Assembly (NCBI GenBank): GCA_037176705.1
Contig: CM073889.1
Span: 52,755,596-52,819,595 of the forward strand
Direction of reading: 5' to 3'
Length of the DNA: 64,000 nucleotides
Source: Molossus alvarezi
Lineage: Eukaryota > Chordata > Mammalia > Chiroptera > Molossidae
The notes under the pieces were generated by a model. It saw nothing but the letters and a program-made list of their open reading frames with translations, made no database searches and was not told the origin of the DNA. The position numbers and the translations under genes are program-made. Positions 23,225 to 36,769 of the stretch are shown here, piece by piece. How positions within the stretch are numbered: position 1 is the first letter of the stretch; every line of letters starts with the position of its first letter.

Positions 23225-25159
23225 GAAGCCTAGAGAGTGAGGCTTCTCCAACCATAAGCTGTTTTGGTTAAGTACCTAAGAAATGTCTGTTTGTTAAGGT
23301 GTAATCACACGAAAACCTAGCAGTGCACGTTTCTTTCTCTTGTTCCCTACACACAATTACAAGACTTGCTGGTGCAGTCTCAGATATCCTGAATTATGGG
23401 CAAAACTCTGTGAGAGCCAGGGGCAACATTCATTGGTGGCATGTTTAAACTTGGGAAATTGAGTACCTTTGCAAGGAAAGTGTGTAGATACATGTTCTAG
23501 TAGGAAACTGATGGAATGATTGAATATTTCCATTTTGGGTCAGGAAATGCACAGATCTTGGCAAGAGTCATGTGAAACACTTGAATATAGACACTCTCCT
23601 CGTGGTGTGGAGAGATCCAGTCTTCTCCTGGAAAGAACAACTAGGACAGGGCACACTGATGTGTAGAATCAAAAGTTATCCCCTTTTGTGTTCTGTGCTG
23701 GTAATGGTTTCCAAGATTGCACAGTTTTCTACAACATTTCTCAAGGCGATACTTGGAATAAGTATGGTTTCTTCTGTAGCAGTTTGTTTCGCCTAATTCT
23801 TAGTCAGAACAGTGAACCAACCTAGGGACTAGAATGAAATAATGGAAAGATTGATAACTACTGGTGTTACACATGTGCCATTCTTGAAAAAAGCAACTGA
23901 ACACATCTAAAGTGATGTAGTTTAAACATTTGATGTGTACATCCAAGGAGAAATACATGAATGTGAAGACACTGACAATACCATGGGTGTTTCACATTGC
24001 ATTTCTCTGTGAGTTAGAACAAGAGGAGGGTTCTGGAGAAAAGGCACTTGTACAGTTGTCCTGGGTATCAATTTCAATTAGCTACCCACAAATTATGCCC
24101 GGTTTGCGCGGCATAGTTTGCATTGGAGAGTTATCCAGTGTTGCATGTAAATGCAGCTGACTGCCTTCTTTCCTATACGACAAGAAAGACAATTTGTATG
24201 AGAAGAAGAGGTAACTTTTCAACATACTACTTTTCTTCCTTGGATATGAGTTGTTTGCCTGGAAGAGTCTACAAAGCATCTCGATACCAAATACAGGCTG
24301 CGCTGCAGAAATGAAACATTTTGGTTAGAGCAGTGTTCAGGTCGTGGAAATCTATACCCTATTCAGTTCTACACACATTCTCTCCATGCGTTACCAAATG
24401 AATCAGAGTCATGCCATGGATCCACGATACATTTCACTGTTTGTGCCGATTTCCACATTAACATAAGGTGTAGATACCTGTTTTCTGCAGAGAATTGAAT
24501 GTAAACCCTTGTCCTCAGTGTGAAATGCTGGAATTATCCCGTGGAAATGAATGATAACTCCCGAACTTATGCTTAAAATACCCTGTGACAGATTCAACCT
24601 ATTTCTTGATATCTGACAGAATCATCTCCATTATAACAAGGATTCCAAAGAGTTTCAGGCCTTTGAATAATGGTCCTGGATTCACATGTTTCAAGAGTAT
24701 TTCCCAGAAGAACCTATGAAAATACAGTGGATAATCAAAGGTGTGCATCACTGCTGTTCTTTCTCTGCAGAATTATATAATTACATTCAGTTCAAGAGCA
24801 GCATGGAAACCTCAATATGGTGTAGTGGCAATTGGACTGTTCAGTGGCTCTCTGTCCTAAAAACAGTGTTCCCATTGACTAACTTCTTCACATACTGTCT
24901 AAATATGGTGAAGAAGATTCTTGGGCTATACCCACTTCACAAAACATGGAACCAACACTGGTGTTCTGTTCTGCAGATTATGTGTTAGAACAGTTGAGGA
25001 AAGTATTGATTCAAGGTAATGTGGCAACCTAACGTTTGCCTATGCCCTTAGACATACTTCTCACCAGAGATCGTTTCTAGGAGCGTTTATACACACCAAA
25101 CCGATTCCAAACGAACTGTGTTAGAACTCTGCAGTTCAGTTGAGGAAACTCACTTCCAT
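23225..25159 (+). repeat. Unit 13, subtype A, 1935 bp
   Basis: A unit with TGTATGAG (decayed CpG at unit 975), AACTTTTCAAC and CACTGC. This 3' haplotype continues into the 3' part of U14. Confidence 0.97.
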
Positions 25160-27095
25160 GAAGCCTAGAGAGTGAGGCTTCTCCAACCATAAGCTGTTTT
25201 GGTTAAGTACCTAAGAAATGTCTGTTTGTTAAGGTGTAATCACACGAAAACCTAGCAGTGCACGTTTCTTTCTCTTGTTCCCTACACACAATTACAAGAC
25301 TTGCTGGTGCAGTCTCAGATATCCTGAATTATGGGCAAAACTCTGTGAGAGCCAGGGGCAACATTCATTGGTGGCATGTTTAAACTTGGGAAATTGAGTA
25401 CCTTTGCAAGGAAAGTGTGTAGATACATGTTCTAGTAGGAAACTGATGGAATGATTGAATATTTCCATTTTGGGTCAGGAAATGCACAGATCTTGGCAAG
25501 AGTCATGTGAAACACTTGAATATAGACACTCTCCTCGTGGTGTGGAGAGATCCAGTCTTCTCCTGGAAAGAACAACTAGGACAGGGCACACTGATGTGTA
25601 GAATCAAAAGTTATCCCCTTTTGTGTTCTGTGCTGGTAATGGTTTCCAAGATTGCATAGTTTTCAACAACATTTCTCAAGGCGATACTTGGAATAAGTAT
25701 GGTTTCTTCTGTAGCAGTTTGTTTCGCCTAATTCTTAGTCAGAACAGTGAACCAACCTAGGGTCTAGAATGAAATAATGGAAAGATTGATAACTACTGGT
25801 GTTACACATGTGCCATTCTTGAAACAAAGCCACTGAACACATCTAAAGTGATGTAGTTTAAACATTTGATGTGTACATCCAAGGAGAAATACATGAATGT
25901 GAAGACACTGACAATACCATGGGTGTTTCACATTGCATTTCTCTGTGAGTTAGAACAAGAGGAGGGTTCTGGAGAAAAGGCACTTGTACAGTTGACCTGG
26001 GTATCAATTTCAATTGGCTACCCACAAATTATGCCCGGTTTGCGCGGCATAGTTTGCATTGGAGAGTTATCCAGTGTTGCATGTAAATGCAGCTGACTGC
26101 CTTCTTTCCTATACGACAAGAAAGACAATTTGTATGAGAAGAAGAGGTAACTTTTCAACATACTACTTTTCTTCCTTGGATATGAGTTGTTTGCCTGGAA
26201 GAGTCTACAAAGCATCTCGATACCAAATACAGGCTGCGCTGCAGAAATGAAACATTTTGGTTAGAGCAGTGTTCAGGTCGTGGAAATCTATACCCTATTC
26301 AGTTCTACACACATTCTCTCCATGCGTTACCAAATGAATCAGAGTCATGCCATGGATCCACGATACATTTCACTGTTTGTGCCGATTTCCACATTAACAT
26401 AAGGTGTAGATACCTGTTTTCTGCAGAGAATTGAATGTAAACCCTTGTCCTCAGTGTGAAATGCTGGAATTATCCCGTGGAAATGAATGATAACTCCCGA
26501 ACTTATGCTTAAAATACCCTGTGACAGATTCAACCTATTTCTTGATATCTGACAGAATCATCTCCATTATAACAAGGATTCCAAAGAGTTTCAGGCCTTT
26601 GAATAATGGTCCTGGATTCACATGTTTCAAGAGTATTTCCCAGAAGAACCTATGAAAATACAGTGGATAATCAAAGGTGTGCATCACTGCTGTTCTTTCT
26701 CTGCAGAATTATATAATTACATTCAGTTCAAGAGCAGCATGGAAACCTCAATATGGTGTAGTGGCAATTGGACTGTTCAGTGGCTCTCTGTCCTAAAAAC
26801 AGTGTTCCCATTGACTAACTTCTTCACATACTGTCTAAATATGGTGAAGAAGATTCTTGGGCTATACCCACTTCACAAAACATGGAACCAACACTGGTGT
26901 TCTGTTCTGCAGATTATGTGTTAGAACAGTTGAGGAAAGTATTGATTCAAGGTAATGTGGCAACCTAACGTTTGCCTATGCCCTTAGACATACTTCTCAC
27001 CAGAGATCGTTTCTAGGAGCGTTTATACACACCAAACCGATTCCAAACGAACTGTGTTAGAACTCTGCAGTTCAGTTGAGGAAACTCACTTCCAT
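25160..27095 (+). repeat. Unit 14, B/A recombinant, 1936 bp
   Basis: The 5' half is B: GCATAG, ACAAAGCCAC, GACCTGG and TTGGC, the last B base being G at 26016. From T at 26135 (TGTATGAG) onward it has the A haplotype of U13: TTTTCAAC, GGAAATG and CACTGC. The switch lies between 26016 and 26135. Confidence 0.95.
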
Positions 27096-29031
27096 GAAGC
27101 CTAGAGAGTGAGGCTTCTCCAACCATAAGCTGTTTTGGTTAAGTACCTAAGAAATGTCTGTTTGTTAAGGTGTAATCACACGAAAACCTAGCAGTGCACG
27201 TTTCTTTCTCTTGTTCCCTACACACAATTACAAGACTTGCTGGTGCAGTCTCAGATATCCTGAATTATGGGCAAAACTCTGTGAGAGCCAGGGGCAACAT
27301 TCATTGGTGGCATGTTTAAACTTGGGAAATTGAGTACCTTTGCAAGGAAAGTGTGTAGATACATGTTCTAGTAGGAAACTGATGGAATGATTGAATATTT
27401 CCATTTTGGGTCAGGAAATGCACAGATCTTGGCAAGAGTCATGTGAAACACTTGAATATAGACACTCTCCTCGTGGTGTGGAGAGATCCAGTCTTCTCCT
27501 GGAAAGAACAACTAGGACAGGGCACACTGATGTGTAGAATCAAAAGTTATCCCCTTTTGTGTTCTGTGCTGGTAATGGTTTCCAAGATTGCATAGTTTTC
27601 AACAACATTTCTCAAGGCGATACTTGGAATAAGTATGGTTTCTTCTGTAGCAGTTTGTTTCGCCTAATTCTTAGTCAGAACAGTGAACCAACCTAGGGTC
27701 TAGAATGAAATAATGGAAAGATTGATAACTACTGGTGTTACACATGTGCCATTCTTGAAACAAAGCCACTGAACACATCTAAAGTGATGTAGTTTAAACA
27801 TTTGATGTGTACATCCAAGGAGAAATACATGAATGTGAAGACACTGACAATACCATGGGTGTTTCACATTGCATTTCTCTGTGAGTTAGAACAAGAGGAG
27901 GGTTCTGGAGAAAAGGCACTTGTACAGTTGACCTGGGTATCAATTTCAATTGGCTACCCACAAATTATGCCCGGTTTGCGCGGCATAGTTTGCATTGGAG
28001 AGTTATCCAGTGTTGCATGTAAATGCAGCTGACTGCCTTCTTTCCTATACGACAAGAAAGACAATTTGTACGAGAAGAAGAGGTAACTTTCCAACATACT
28101 ACTTTTCTTCCTTGGATATGAGTTGTTTGCCTGGAAGAGTCTACAAAGCATCTCGATACCAAATACAGGCTGCGCTGCAGAAATGAAACATTTTGGTTAG
28201 AGCAGTGTTCAGGTCGTGGAAATCTATACCCTATTCAGTTCTACACACATTCTCTCCATGCGTTACCAAATGAATCAGAGTCATGCCATGGATCCACGAT
28301 ACATTTCACTGTTTGTGCCGATTTCCACATTAACATAAGGTGTAGATACCTGTTTTCTGCAGAGAATTGAATGTAAACCCTTGTCCTCAGTGTGAAATGC
28401 TGGAATTATCCCGTGGACATGAATGATAACTCCCGAACTTATGCTTAAAATACCCTGTGACAGATTCAACCTATTTCTTGATATCTGACAGAATCATCTC
28501 CATTATAACAAGGATTCCAAAGAGTTTCAGGCCTTTGAATAATGGTCCTGGATTCACATGTTTCAAGAGTATTTCCCAGAAGAACCTATGAAAATACAGT
28601 GGATAATCAAAGGTGTGCATCACTGGTGTTCTTTCTCTGCAGAATTATATAATTACATTCAGTTCAAGAGCAGCATGGAAACCTCAATATGGTGTAGTGG
28701 CAATTGGACTGTTCAGTGGCTCTCTGTCCTAAAAACAGTGTTCCCATTGACTAACTTCTTCACATACTGTCTAAATATGGTGAAGAAGATTCTTGGGCTA
28801 TACCCACTTCACAAAACATGGAACCAACACTGGTGTTCTGTTCTGCAGATTATGTGTTAGAACAGTTGAGGAAAGTATTGATTCAAGGTAATGTGGCAAC
28901 CTAACGTTTGCCTATGCCCTTAGACATACTTCTCACCAGAGATCGTTTCTAGGAGCGTTTATACACACCAAACCGATTCCAAACGAACTGTGTTAGAACT
29001 CTGCAGTTCAGTTGAGGAAACTCACTTCCAT
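27096..29031 (+). repeat. Unit 15, subtype B, 1936 bp
   Basis: Standard B unit with AACTTTCCAAC, GGACATG and CACTGG. I saw no difference from U16. It breaks the B-A alternation. Confidence 0.97.
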
Positions 29032-30967
29032 GAAGCCTAGAGAGTGAGGCTTCTCCAACCATAAGCTGTTTTGGTTAAGTACCTAAGAAATGTCTGTTTG
29101 TTAAGGTGTAATCACACGAAAACCTAGCAGTGCACGTTTCTTTCTCTTGTTCCCTACACACAATTACAAGACTTGCTGGTGCAGTCTCAGATATCCTGAA
29201 TTATGGGCAAAACTCTGTGAGAGCCAGGGGCAACATTCATTGGTGGCATGTTTAAACTTGGGAAATTGAGTACCTTTGCAAGGAAAGTGTGTAGATACAT
29301 GTTCTAGTAGGAAACTGATGGAATGATTGAATATTTCCATTTTGGGTCAGGAAATGCACAGATCTTGGCAAGAGTCATGTGAAACACTTGAATATAGACA
29401 CTCTCCTCGTGGTGTGGAGAGATCCAGTCTTCTCCTGGAAAGAACAACTAGGACAGGGCACACTGATGTGTAGAATCAAAAGTTATCCCCTTTTGTGTTC
29501 TGTGCTGGTAATGGTTTCCAAGATTGCATAGTTTTCAACAACATTTCTCAAGGCGATACTTGGAATAAGTATGGTTTCTTCTGTAGCAGTTTGTTTCGCC
29601 TAATTCTTAGTCAGAACAGTGAACCAACCTAGGGTCTAGAATGAAATAATGGAAAGATTGATAACTACTGGTGTTACACATGTGCCATTCTTGAAACAAA
29701 GCCACTGAACACATCTAAAGTGATGTAGTTTAAACATTTGATGTGTACATCCAAGGAGAAATACATGAATGTGAAGACACTGACAATACCATGGGTGTTT
29801 CACATTGCATTTCTCTGTGAGTTAGAACAAGAGGAGGGTTCTGGAGAAAAGGCACTTGTACAGTTGACCTGGGTATCAATTTCAATTGGCTACCCACAAA
29901 TTATGCCCGGTTTGCGCGGCATAGTTTGCATTGGAGAGTTATCCAGTGTTGCATGTAAATGCAGCTGACTGCCTTCTTTCCTATACGACAAGAAAGACAA
30001 TTTGTACGAGAAGAAGAGGTAACTTTCCAACATACTACTTTTCTTCCTTGGATATGAGTTGTTTGCCTGGAAGAGTCTACAAAGCATCTCGATACCAAAT
30101 ACAGGCTGCGCTGCAGAAATGAAACATTTTGGTTAGAGCAGTGTTCAGGTCGTGGAAATCTATACCCTATTCAGTTCTACACACATTCTCTCCATGCGTT
30201 ACCAAATGAATCAGAGTCATGCCATGGATCCACGATACATTTCACTGTTTGTGCCGATTTCCACATTAACATAAGGTGTAGATACCTGTTTTCTGCAGAG
30301 AATTGAATGTAAACCCTTGTCCTCAGTGTGAAATGCTGGAATTATCCCGTGGACATGAATGATAACTCCCGAACTTATGCTTAAAATACCCTGTGACAGA
30401 TTCAACCTATTTCTTGATATCTGACAGAATCATCTCCATTATAACAAGGATTCCAAAGAGTTTCAGGCCTTTGAATAATGGTCCTGGATTCACATGTTTC
30501 AAGAGTATTTCCCAGAAGAACCTATGAAAATACAGTGGATAATCAAAGGTGTGCATCACTGGTGTTCTTTCTCTGCAGAATTATATAATTACATTCAGTT
30601 CAAGAGCAGCATGGAAACCTCAATATGGTGTAGTGGCAATTGGACTGTTCAGTGGCTCTCTGTCCTAAAAACAGTGTTCCCATTGACTAACTTCTTCACA
30701 TACTGTCTAAATATGGTGAAGAAGATTCTTGGGCTATACCCACTTCACAAAACATGGAACCAACACTGGTGTTCTGTTCTGCAGATTATGTGTTAGAACA
30801 GTTGAGGAAAGTATTGATTCAAGGTAATGTGGCAACCTAACGTTTGCCTATGCCCTTAGACATACTTCTCACCAGAGATCGTTTCTAGGAGCGTTTATAC
30901 ACACCAAACCGATTCCAAACGAACTGTGTTAGAACTCTGCAGTTCAGTTGAGGAAACTCACTTCCAT
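29032..30967 (+). repeat. Unit 16, subtype B, 1936 bp
   Basis: Apparent identical twin of U15, giving a B-B tandem. It is the last B unit in the window. Confidence 0.97.
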
Positions 30968-32902
30968 GAAGCCTAGAGAGTGAGGCTTCTCCAACCATAA
31001 GCTGTTTTGGTTAAGTACCTAAGAAATGTCTGTTTGTTAAGGTGTAATCACACGAAAACCTAGCAGTGCACGTTTCTTTCTCTTGTTCCCTACACACAAT
31101 TACAAGACTTGCTGGTGCAGTCTCAGATATCCTGAATTATGGGCAAAACTCTGTGAGAGCCAGGGGCAACATTCATTGGTGGCATGTTTAAACTTGGGAA
31201 ATTGAGTACCTTTGCAAGGAAAGTGTGTAGATACATGTTCTAGTAGGAAACTGATGGAATGATTGAATATTTCCATTTTGGGTCAGGAAATGCACAGATC
31301 TTGGCAAGAGTCATGTGAAACACTTGAATATAGACACTCTCCTCGTGGTGTGGAGAGATCCAGTCTTCTCCTGGAAAGAACAACTAGGACAGGGCACACT
31401 GATGTGTAGAATCAAAAGTTATCCCCTTTTGTGTTCTGTGCTGGTAATGGTTTCCAAGATTGCAGAGTTTTCTACAACATTTCACAAGGCGATACTTGGA
31501 ATAAGTATGGTTTCTTCTGTAGCAGTTTGTTTCGCCTAATTCTTAGTCAGAACAGTGAACCAACCTAGGGACTAGAATGAAATAATGGAAAGATTGATAA
31601 CTACTGGTGTTACACATGTGCCATTCTTGAAAAAAGCAACTGAACACATCTAAAGTGATGTAGTTTAAACATTTGATGTGTACATCCAAGGAGAAATACA
31701 TGAATGTGAAGACACTGACAATACCATGGGTGTTTCACATTGCATTTCTCTGTGAGTTAGAACAAGAGGAGGGTTCTGGAGAAAAGGCACTTGTACAGTT
31801 GTCCTGGGTATCAATTTCAATTAGCTACCCACAAATTATGCCCGGTTTGCGCGGCATAGTTTGCATTGGAGAGTTATCCAGTGTTGCATGTAAATGCAGC
31901 TGACTGCCTTCTTTCCTATACGACAAGAAAGACAATTTGTATGAGAAGAAGAGGTAACTTTTCAACATACTACTTTTCTTCCTTGGATATGAGTTGTTTG
32001 CCTGGAAGAGTCTACAAAGCATCTCGATACCAAATACAGGCTGCGCTGCAGAAATGAAACATTTTGGTTAGAGCAGTGTTCAGGTCGTGGAAATCTATAC
32101 CCTATTCAGTTCTACACACATTCTCTCCATGCGTTACCAAATGAATCAGAGTCATGCCATGGATCCACGATACATTTCACTGTTTGTGCCGATTTCCACA
32201 TTAACATAAGGTGTAGATACCTGTTTTCTGCAGAGAATTGAATGTAAACCCTTGTCCTCAGTGTGAAATGCTGGAATTATCCCGTGGAAATGAATGATAA
32301 CTCCCGAACTTATGCTTAAAATACCCTGTGACAGATTCAACCTATTTCTTGATATCTGACAGAATCATCTCCATTATAACAAGGATTCCAAAGAGTTTCA
32401 GGCCTTTGAATAATGGTCCTGGATTCACATGTTTCAAGAGTATTTCCCAGAAGAACCTATGAAAATACAGTGGATAATCAAAGGTGTGCATCACTGCTGT
32501 TCTTTCTCTGCAGAATTATATAATTACATTCAGTTCAAGAGCAGCATGGAAACCTCAATATGGTGTAGTGGCAATTGGACTGTTCAGTGGCTCTCTGTCC
32601 TAAAAACAGTGTTCCCATTGACTAACTTCTTCACATACTGTCTAAATATGGTGAAGAAGATTCTTGGGCTATACCCACTTCACAAAACATGGAACCAACA
32701 CTGGTGTTCTGTTCTGCAGATTATGTGTTAGAACAGTTGAGGAAAGTATTGATTCAAGGTAATGTGGCAACCTAACGTTTGCCTATGCCCTTAGACATAC
32801 TTCTCACCAGAGATCGTTTCTAGGAGCGTTTATACACACCAAACCGATTCCAAACGAACTGTGTTAGAACTCTGCAGTTCAGTTGAGGAAACTCACTTCC
32901 AT
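30968..32902 (+). repeat. Unit 17, subtype A (G498 variant), 1935 bp
   Basis: GCAGAG variant related to U4, with AAAGCAAC, GGGACTAG, TGTATGAG and CACTGC. Private A at 31484 (TTTCACAAGG). Confidence 0.97.
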
Positions 32903-34837
32903 GAAGCCTAGAGAGTGAGGCTTCTCCAACCATAAGCTGTTTTGGTTAAGTACCTAAGAAATGTCTGTTTGTTAAGGTGTAATCACACGAAAACCTAGCA
33001 GTGCACGTTTCTTTCTCTTGTTCCCTACACACAATTACAAGACTTGCTGGTGCAGTCTCAGATATCCTGAATTATGGGCAAAACTCTGTGAGAGCCAGGG
33101 GCAACATTTATTGGTGGCATGTTTAAACTTGGGAAATTGAGTACCTTTGCAAGGAAAGTGTGTAGATACATGTTCTAGTAGGAAACTGATGGAATGATTG
33201 AATATTTCCATTTTGGGTCAGGAAATGCACAGATCTTGGCAAGAGTCATGTGAAACACTTGAATATAGACACTCTCCTCGTGGTGTGGAGAGATCCAGTC
33301 TTCTCCTGGAAAGAACAACTAGGACAGGGCACACTGATGTGTAGAATCAAAAGTTATCCCCTTTTGTGTTCTGTGCTGGTAATGGTTTCCAAGATTGCAG
33401 AGTTTTCTACAACATTTCTCAAGGCGATACTTGGAATAAGTATGGTTTCTTCTGTAGCAGTTTGTTTCGCCTAATTCTTAGTCAGAACAGTGAACCAACC
33501 TAGGGTCTAGAATGAAATAATGGAAAGATTGATAACTACTGGTGTTACACATGTGCCATTCTTGAAAAAAGCACCTGAACACATCTAAAGTGATGTAGTT
33601 TAAACATTTGATGTGTACATCCAAGGAGAAATACATGAATGTGAAGACACTGACAATACCATGGGTGTTTCACATTGCATTTCTCTGTGAGTTAGAACAA
33701 GAGGAGGGTTCTGGAGAAAAGGCACTTGTACAGTTGTCCTGGGTATCAATTTCAATTAGCTACCCACAAATTATGCCCGGTTTGCGCGGCATAGTTTGCA
33801 TTGGAGAGTTATCCAGTGTTGCATGTAAATGCAGCTGACTGCCTTCTTTCCTATACGACAAGAAAGACAATTTGTATGAGAAGAAGAGGTAACTTTTCAA
33901 CATACTACTTTTCTTCCTTGGATATGAGTTGTTTGCCTGGAAGAGTCTACAAAGCATCTCGATACCAAATACAGGCTGCGCTGCAGAAATGAAACATTTT
34001 GGTTAGAGCAGTGTTCAGGTCGTGGAAATCTATACCCTATTCAGTTCTACACACATTCTCTCCATGCGTTACCAAATGAATCAGAGTCATGCCATGGATC
34101 CACGATACATTTCACTGTTTGTGCCGATTTCCACATTAACATAAGGTGTAGATACCTGTTTTCTGCAGAGAATTGAATGTAAACCCTTGTCCTCAGTGTG
34201 AAATGCTGGAATTATCCCGTGGAAATGAATGATAACTCCCGAACTTATGCTTAAAATACCCTGTGACAGATTCAACCTATTTCTTGATATCTGACAGAAT
34301 CATCTCCATTATAACAAGGATTCCAAAGAGTTTCAGGCCTTTGAATAATGGTCCTGGATTCACATGTTTCAAGAGTATCTCCCAGAAGAACCTATGAAAA
34401 TACAGTGGATAATCAAAGGTGTGCATCACTGGTGTTCTTTCTCTGCAGAATTATATAATTACATTCAGTTCAAGAGCAGCATGGAAACCTCAATATGGTG
34501 TAGTGGCAATTGGACTGTTCAGTGGCTCTCTGTCCTAAAAACAGTGTTCCCATTGACTAACTTCTTCACATACTGTCTAAATATGGTGAAGAAGATTCTT
34601 GGGCTATACCCACTTCACAAAACATGGAACCAACACTGGTGTTCTGTTCTGCAGATTATGTGTTAGAACAGTTGAGGAAAGTATAGATTCAAGGTAATTT
34701 GGCAACCTAACGTTTGCCTATGCCCTTAGACATACTTCTCACCAGAGATCGTTTCTAGGAGCGTTTATACACACCAAACCGATTCCAAACGAACTGTGTT
34801 AGAACTCTGCAGTTCAGTTGAGGAAACTCACTTCCAT
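32903..34837 (+). repeat. Unit 18, subtype A (G498 variant), 1935 bp
   Basis: It matches U5 at every diagnostic site: GCAGAG, AAAGCACC, GAGTATCTCCC, TATAGATTC and GGTAATTTGG. The one difference I noted is T at 33109 (AACATTTATTGG). Confidence 0.97.
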
Positions 34838-36769
34838 GAAGCCTAGAGAGTGAGGCTTCTCCAACCATAAGCTGTTTTGGTTAAGTACCTAAGAAATGTC
34901 TGTTTGTTAAGGTGTAATCACACGAAAACCTAGCAGTGCACGTTTCTTTCTCTTGTTCCCTACACACAATTACAAGACTTGCTGGTGCAGACTCAGATAT
35001 CCTGAATTATGGGCAAAACTCTGTGAGAGCCAGGGGCAACATTCATTGGTGGCATGTTTAAACTTGGGAAATTGAGTACCTTTGCAAGGAAAGTGTGTAG
35101 ATACATGTTCTAGTAGGAAACTGATGGAATGATTGAATATTTCCATTTTGGGTCAGGAAATGCACAGATCTTGGCAAGAGTCATGTGAAACACTTGAATA
35201 TAGACACTCTCCTCGTGGTGTGGAGAGATCCAGTCTTCTCCTGGAAAGAACAACTAGGACAGGGCACACTGATGTGTAGAATCAAAAGTTATCCCCTTTT
35301 GTGTTCTGTGCTGGTAATGGTTTCCAAGATTGCACAGTTTTCTACAACATTTCTCAAGGCGTTACTTGGAATAAGTATGGTTTCTTCTGTAGCAGTTTGT
35401 TTCGCCTAATTCTTAGTCAGAACAGTGAACCAACCTAGGGTCTAGAATGAAATAATGGAAAGATTGATAACTACTGGTGTTACACATGTGCCATTCTTGA
35501 AAAAAGCAACTGAACACATCTAAAGTGATGTAGTTTAAACATTTGATGTGTACATCCAAGGAGAAATACATGAATGTGAAGACACTGACAATACCATGGG
35601 TGTTTCACATTGCATTTCTCTGTGAGTTAGAACAAGAGGAGGGTTCTGGAGAAAAGGCACTTGTACAGTTGTCCTGGGTATCAATTTCAATTAGCTACCC
35701 ACAAATTACGCCCGGTTTGCGCGGCATAGTTTGCATTGGCGAGTTATCCACTGTTGCATGTAAATGCAGCTGACTGCCTTCTTTCCTATACGACAAGAAA
35801 GACAATTTGTACGAGAAGAAGAGGTAACTTTCCAACATACTACTTTTCTTCCTTGGATATGAGTTGTTTGCCTGGAAGAGTCTACAAAGCATCTCGATAC
35901 CAAATACAGGCTGCGCTGCAGAAATGAAACATTTTGGTTAGAGCAGTGTTCAGGTCGTGGAAATCTATACCCTATTCAGTTCTACACACATTCTCTCCAT
36001 GCGTTACCAAATGAATCAGAGTCATGCCATGGATCCACGATACATTTCACTGTTTGTGCCGATTTCCACATTAACATAAGGTGTAGATACCTGTTTTCTG
36101 CAGAGAATTGAATGTAAACCCTTGTCCTCAGTGTGAAATGCTGGAATTATCCCGTGGAAATGAATGATAACTCCCGAACTTATGCTTAAAATACCCTGTG
36201 ACAGATTCAACCTATTTCTTGATATCTGACAGAATCATCTCCATTATAACAAGGATTCCAAAGAGTTTCAGGCCTTTGAATAATGGTCCTGGATTCACAT
36301 GTTTCAAGAGTATTTCCCAGAAGAACCTATGAAAATACAGTGGATAATCAAAGGTGTGCATCACTGGTGTTCTTTCTCTGCAGAATTATATAATTACATT
36401 CAGTTCAAGAGCAGCATGGAAACCTCAATATGGTGTAGTGGCAATTGGACTGTTCAGTGGCTCTCTGTCCTAAAAACAGTGTTCCCATTGACTAACTTCT
36501 TCACATACTGTCTAAATATGGTGAAGAAGATTCTTGGGCTATACCCACTTCACAAAACATGGAACCAACACTGGTGTTCTGTTCTGCAGATTATGTGTTA
36601 GAACAGTTGAGGAAAGTATTGATTGAAGGTAATGTGGCAACCTAACGTTTGCCTATGCCCTTAGACATACTTCTCACCAGAGATCGTTTCTAGGAGCGGT
36701 TATACACACCAAACCGATTCCAAACGAACTGTGTTAGAACTGTGTTCAGTTGAGGAAACTCACTTCCAT
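34838..36769 (+). repeat. Unit 19, subtype A with 3-base terminal loss, 1932 bp
   Basis: Related to U7 through ATTACGCCC and TTGGCGAG. Private bases at 34991 (GCAGACTCAG), 35362 (GGCGTTAC), 36625 (GATTGAAGG) and 36699 (GAGCGGTTAT). It ends GAACTGTGTTCAG instead of GAACTCTGCAGTTCAG, a 3-base contraction also present in U22, U27, U29 and U31. Confidence 0.97.

Larger units (their letters stand above)
13547..25159. repeat. Alternating B-A higher-order block (units 8-13)
   Basis: Six consecutive units run B-A-B-A-B-A, with lengths 1936, 1935, 1936, 1935, 1936 and 1935, giving a dimeric higher-order period of 3871 bp. B units share T at 498, A at 835 and G at 856; A units share C at 498, T at 835 and A at 856. 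The alternation continues into U14 and then breaks, because U14, U15 and U16 are all B in their 5' part. Confidence 0.85.
1..36769. repeat. A/B array domain (units 1-19)
   Basis: All nineteen units are subtype A or B, of 1935 or 1936 bp; U19 is an A unit shortened to 1932 bp by a 3-base loss near its end. None has the 4-base deletion near unit position 578-584 or the G at 721 that mark subtype C. The domain looks like a locally homogenised block, distinct from the right part of the array. Confidence 0.85.

Noticed and set aside
33100..33115. Polyadenylation signal
   Set aside because: I saw no AATAAA on the plus strand of the unit. A minus-strand match appears only in U18 through one private base change (TTTATT).
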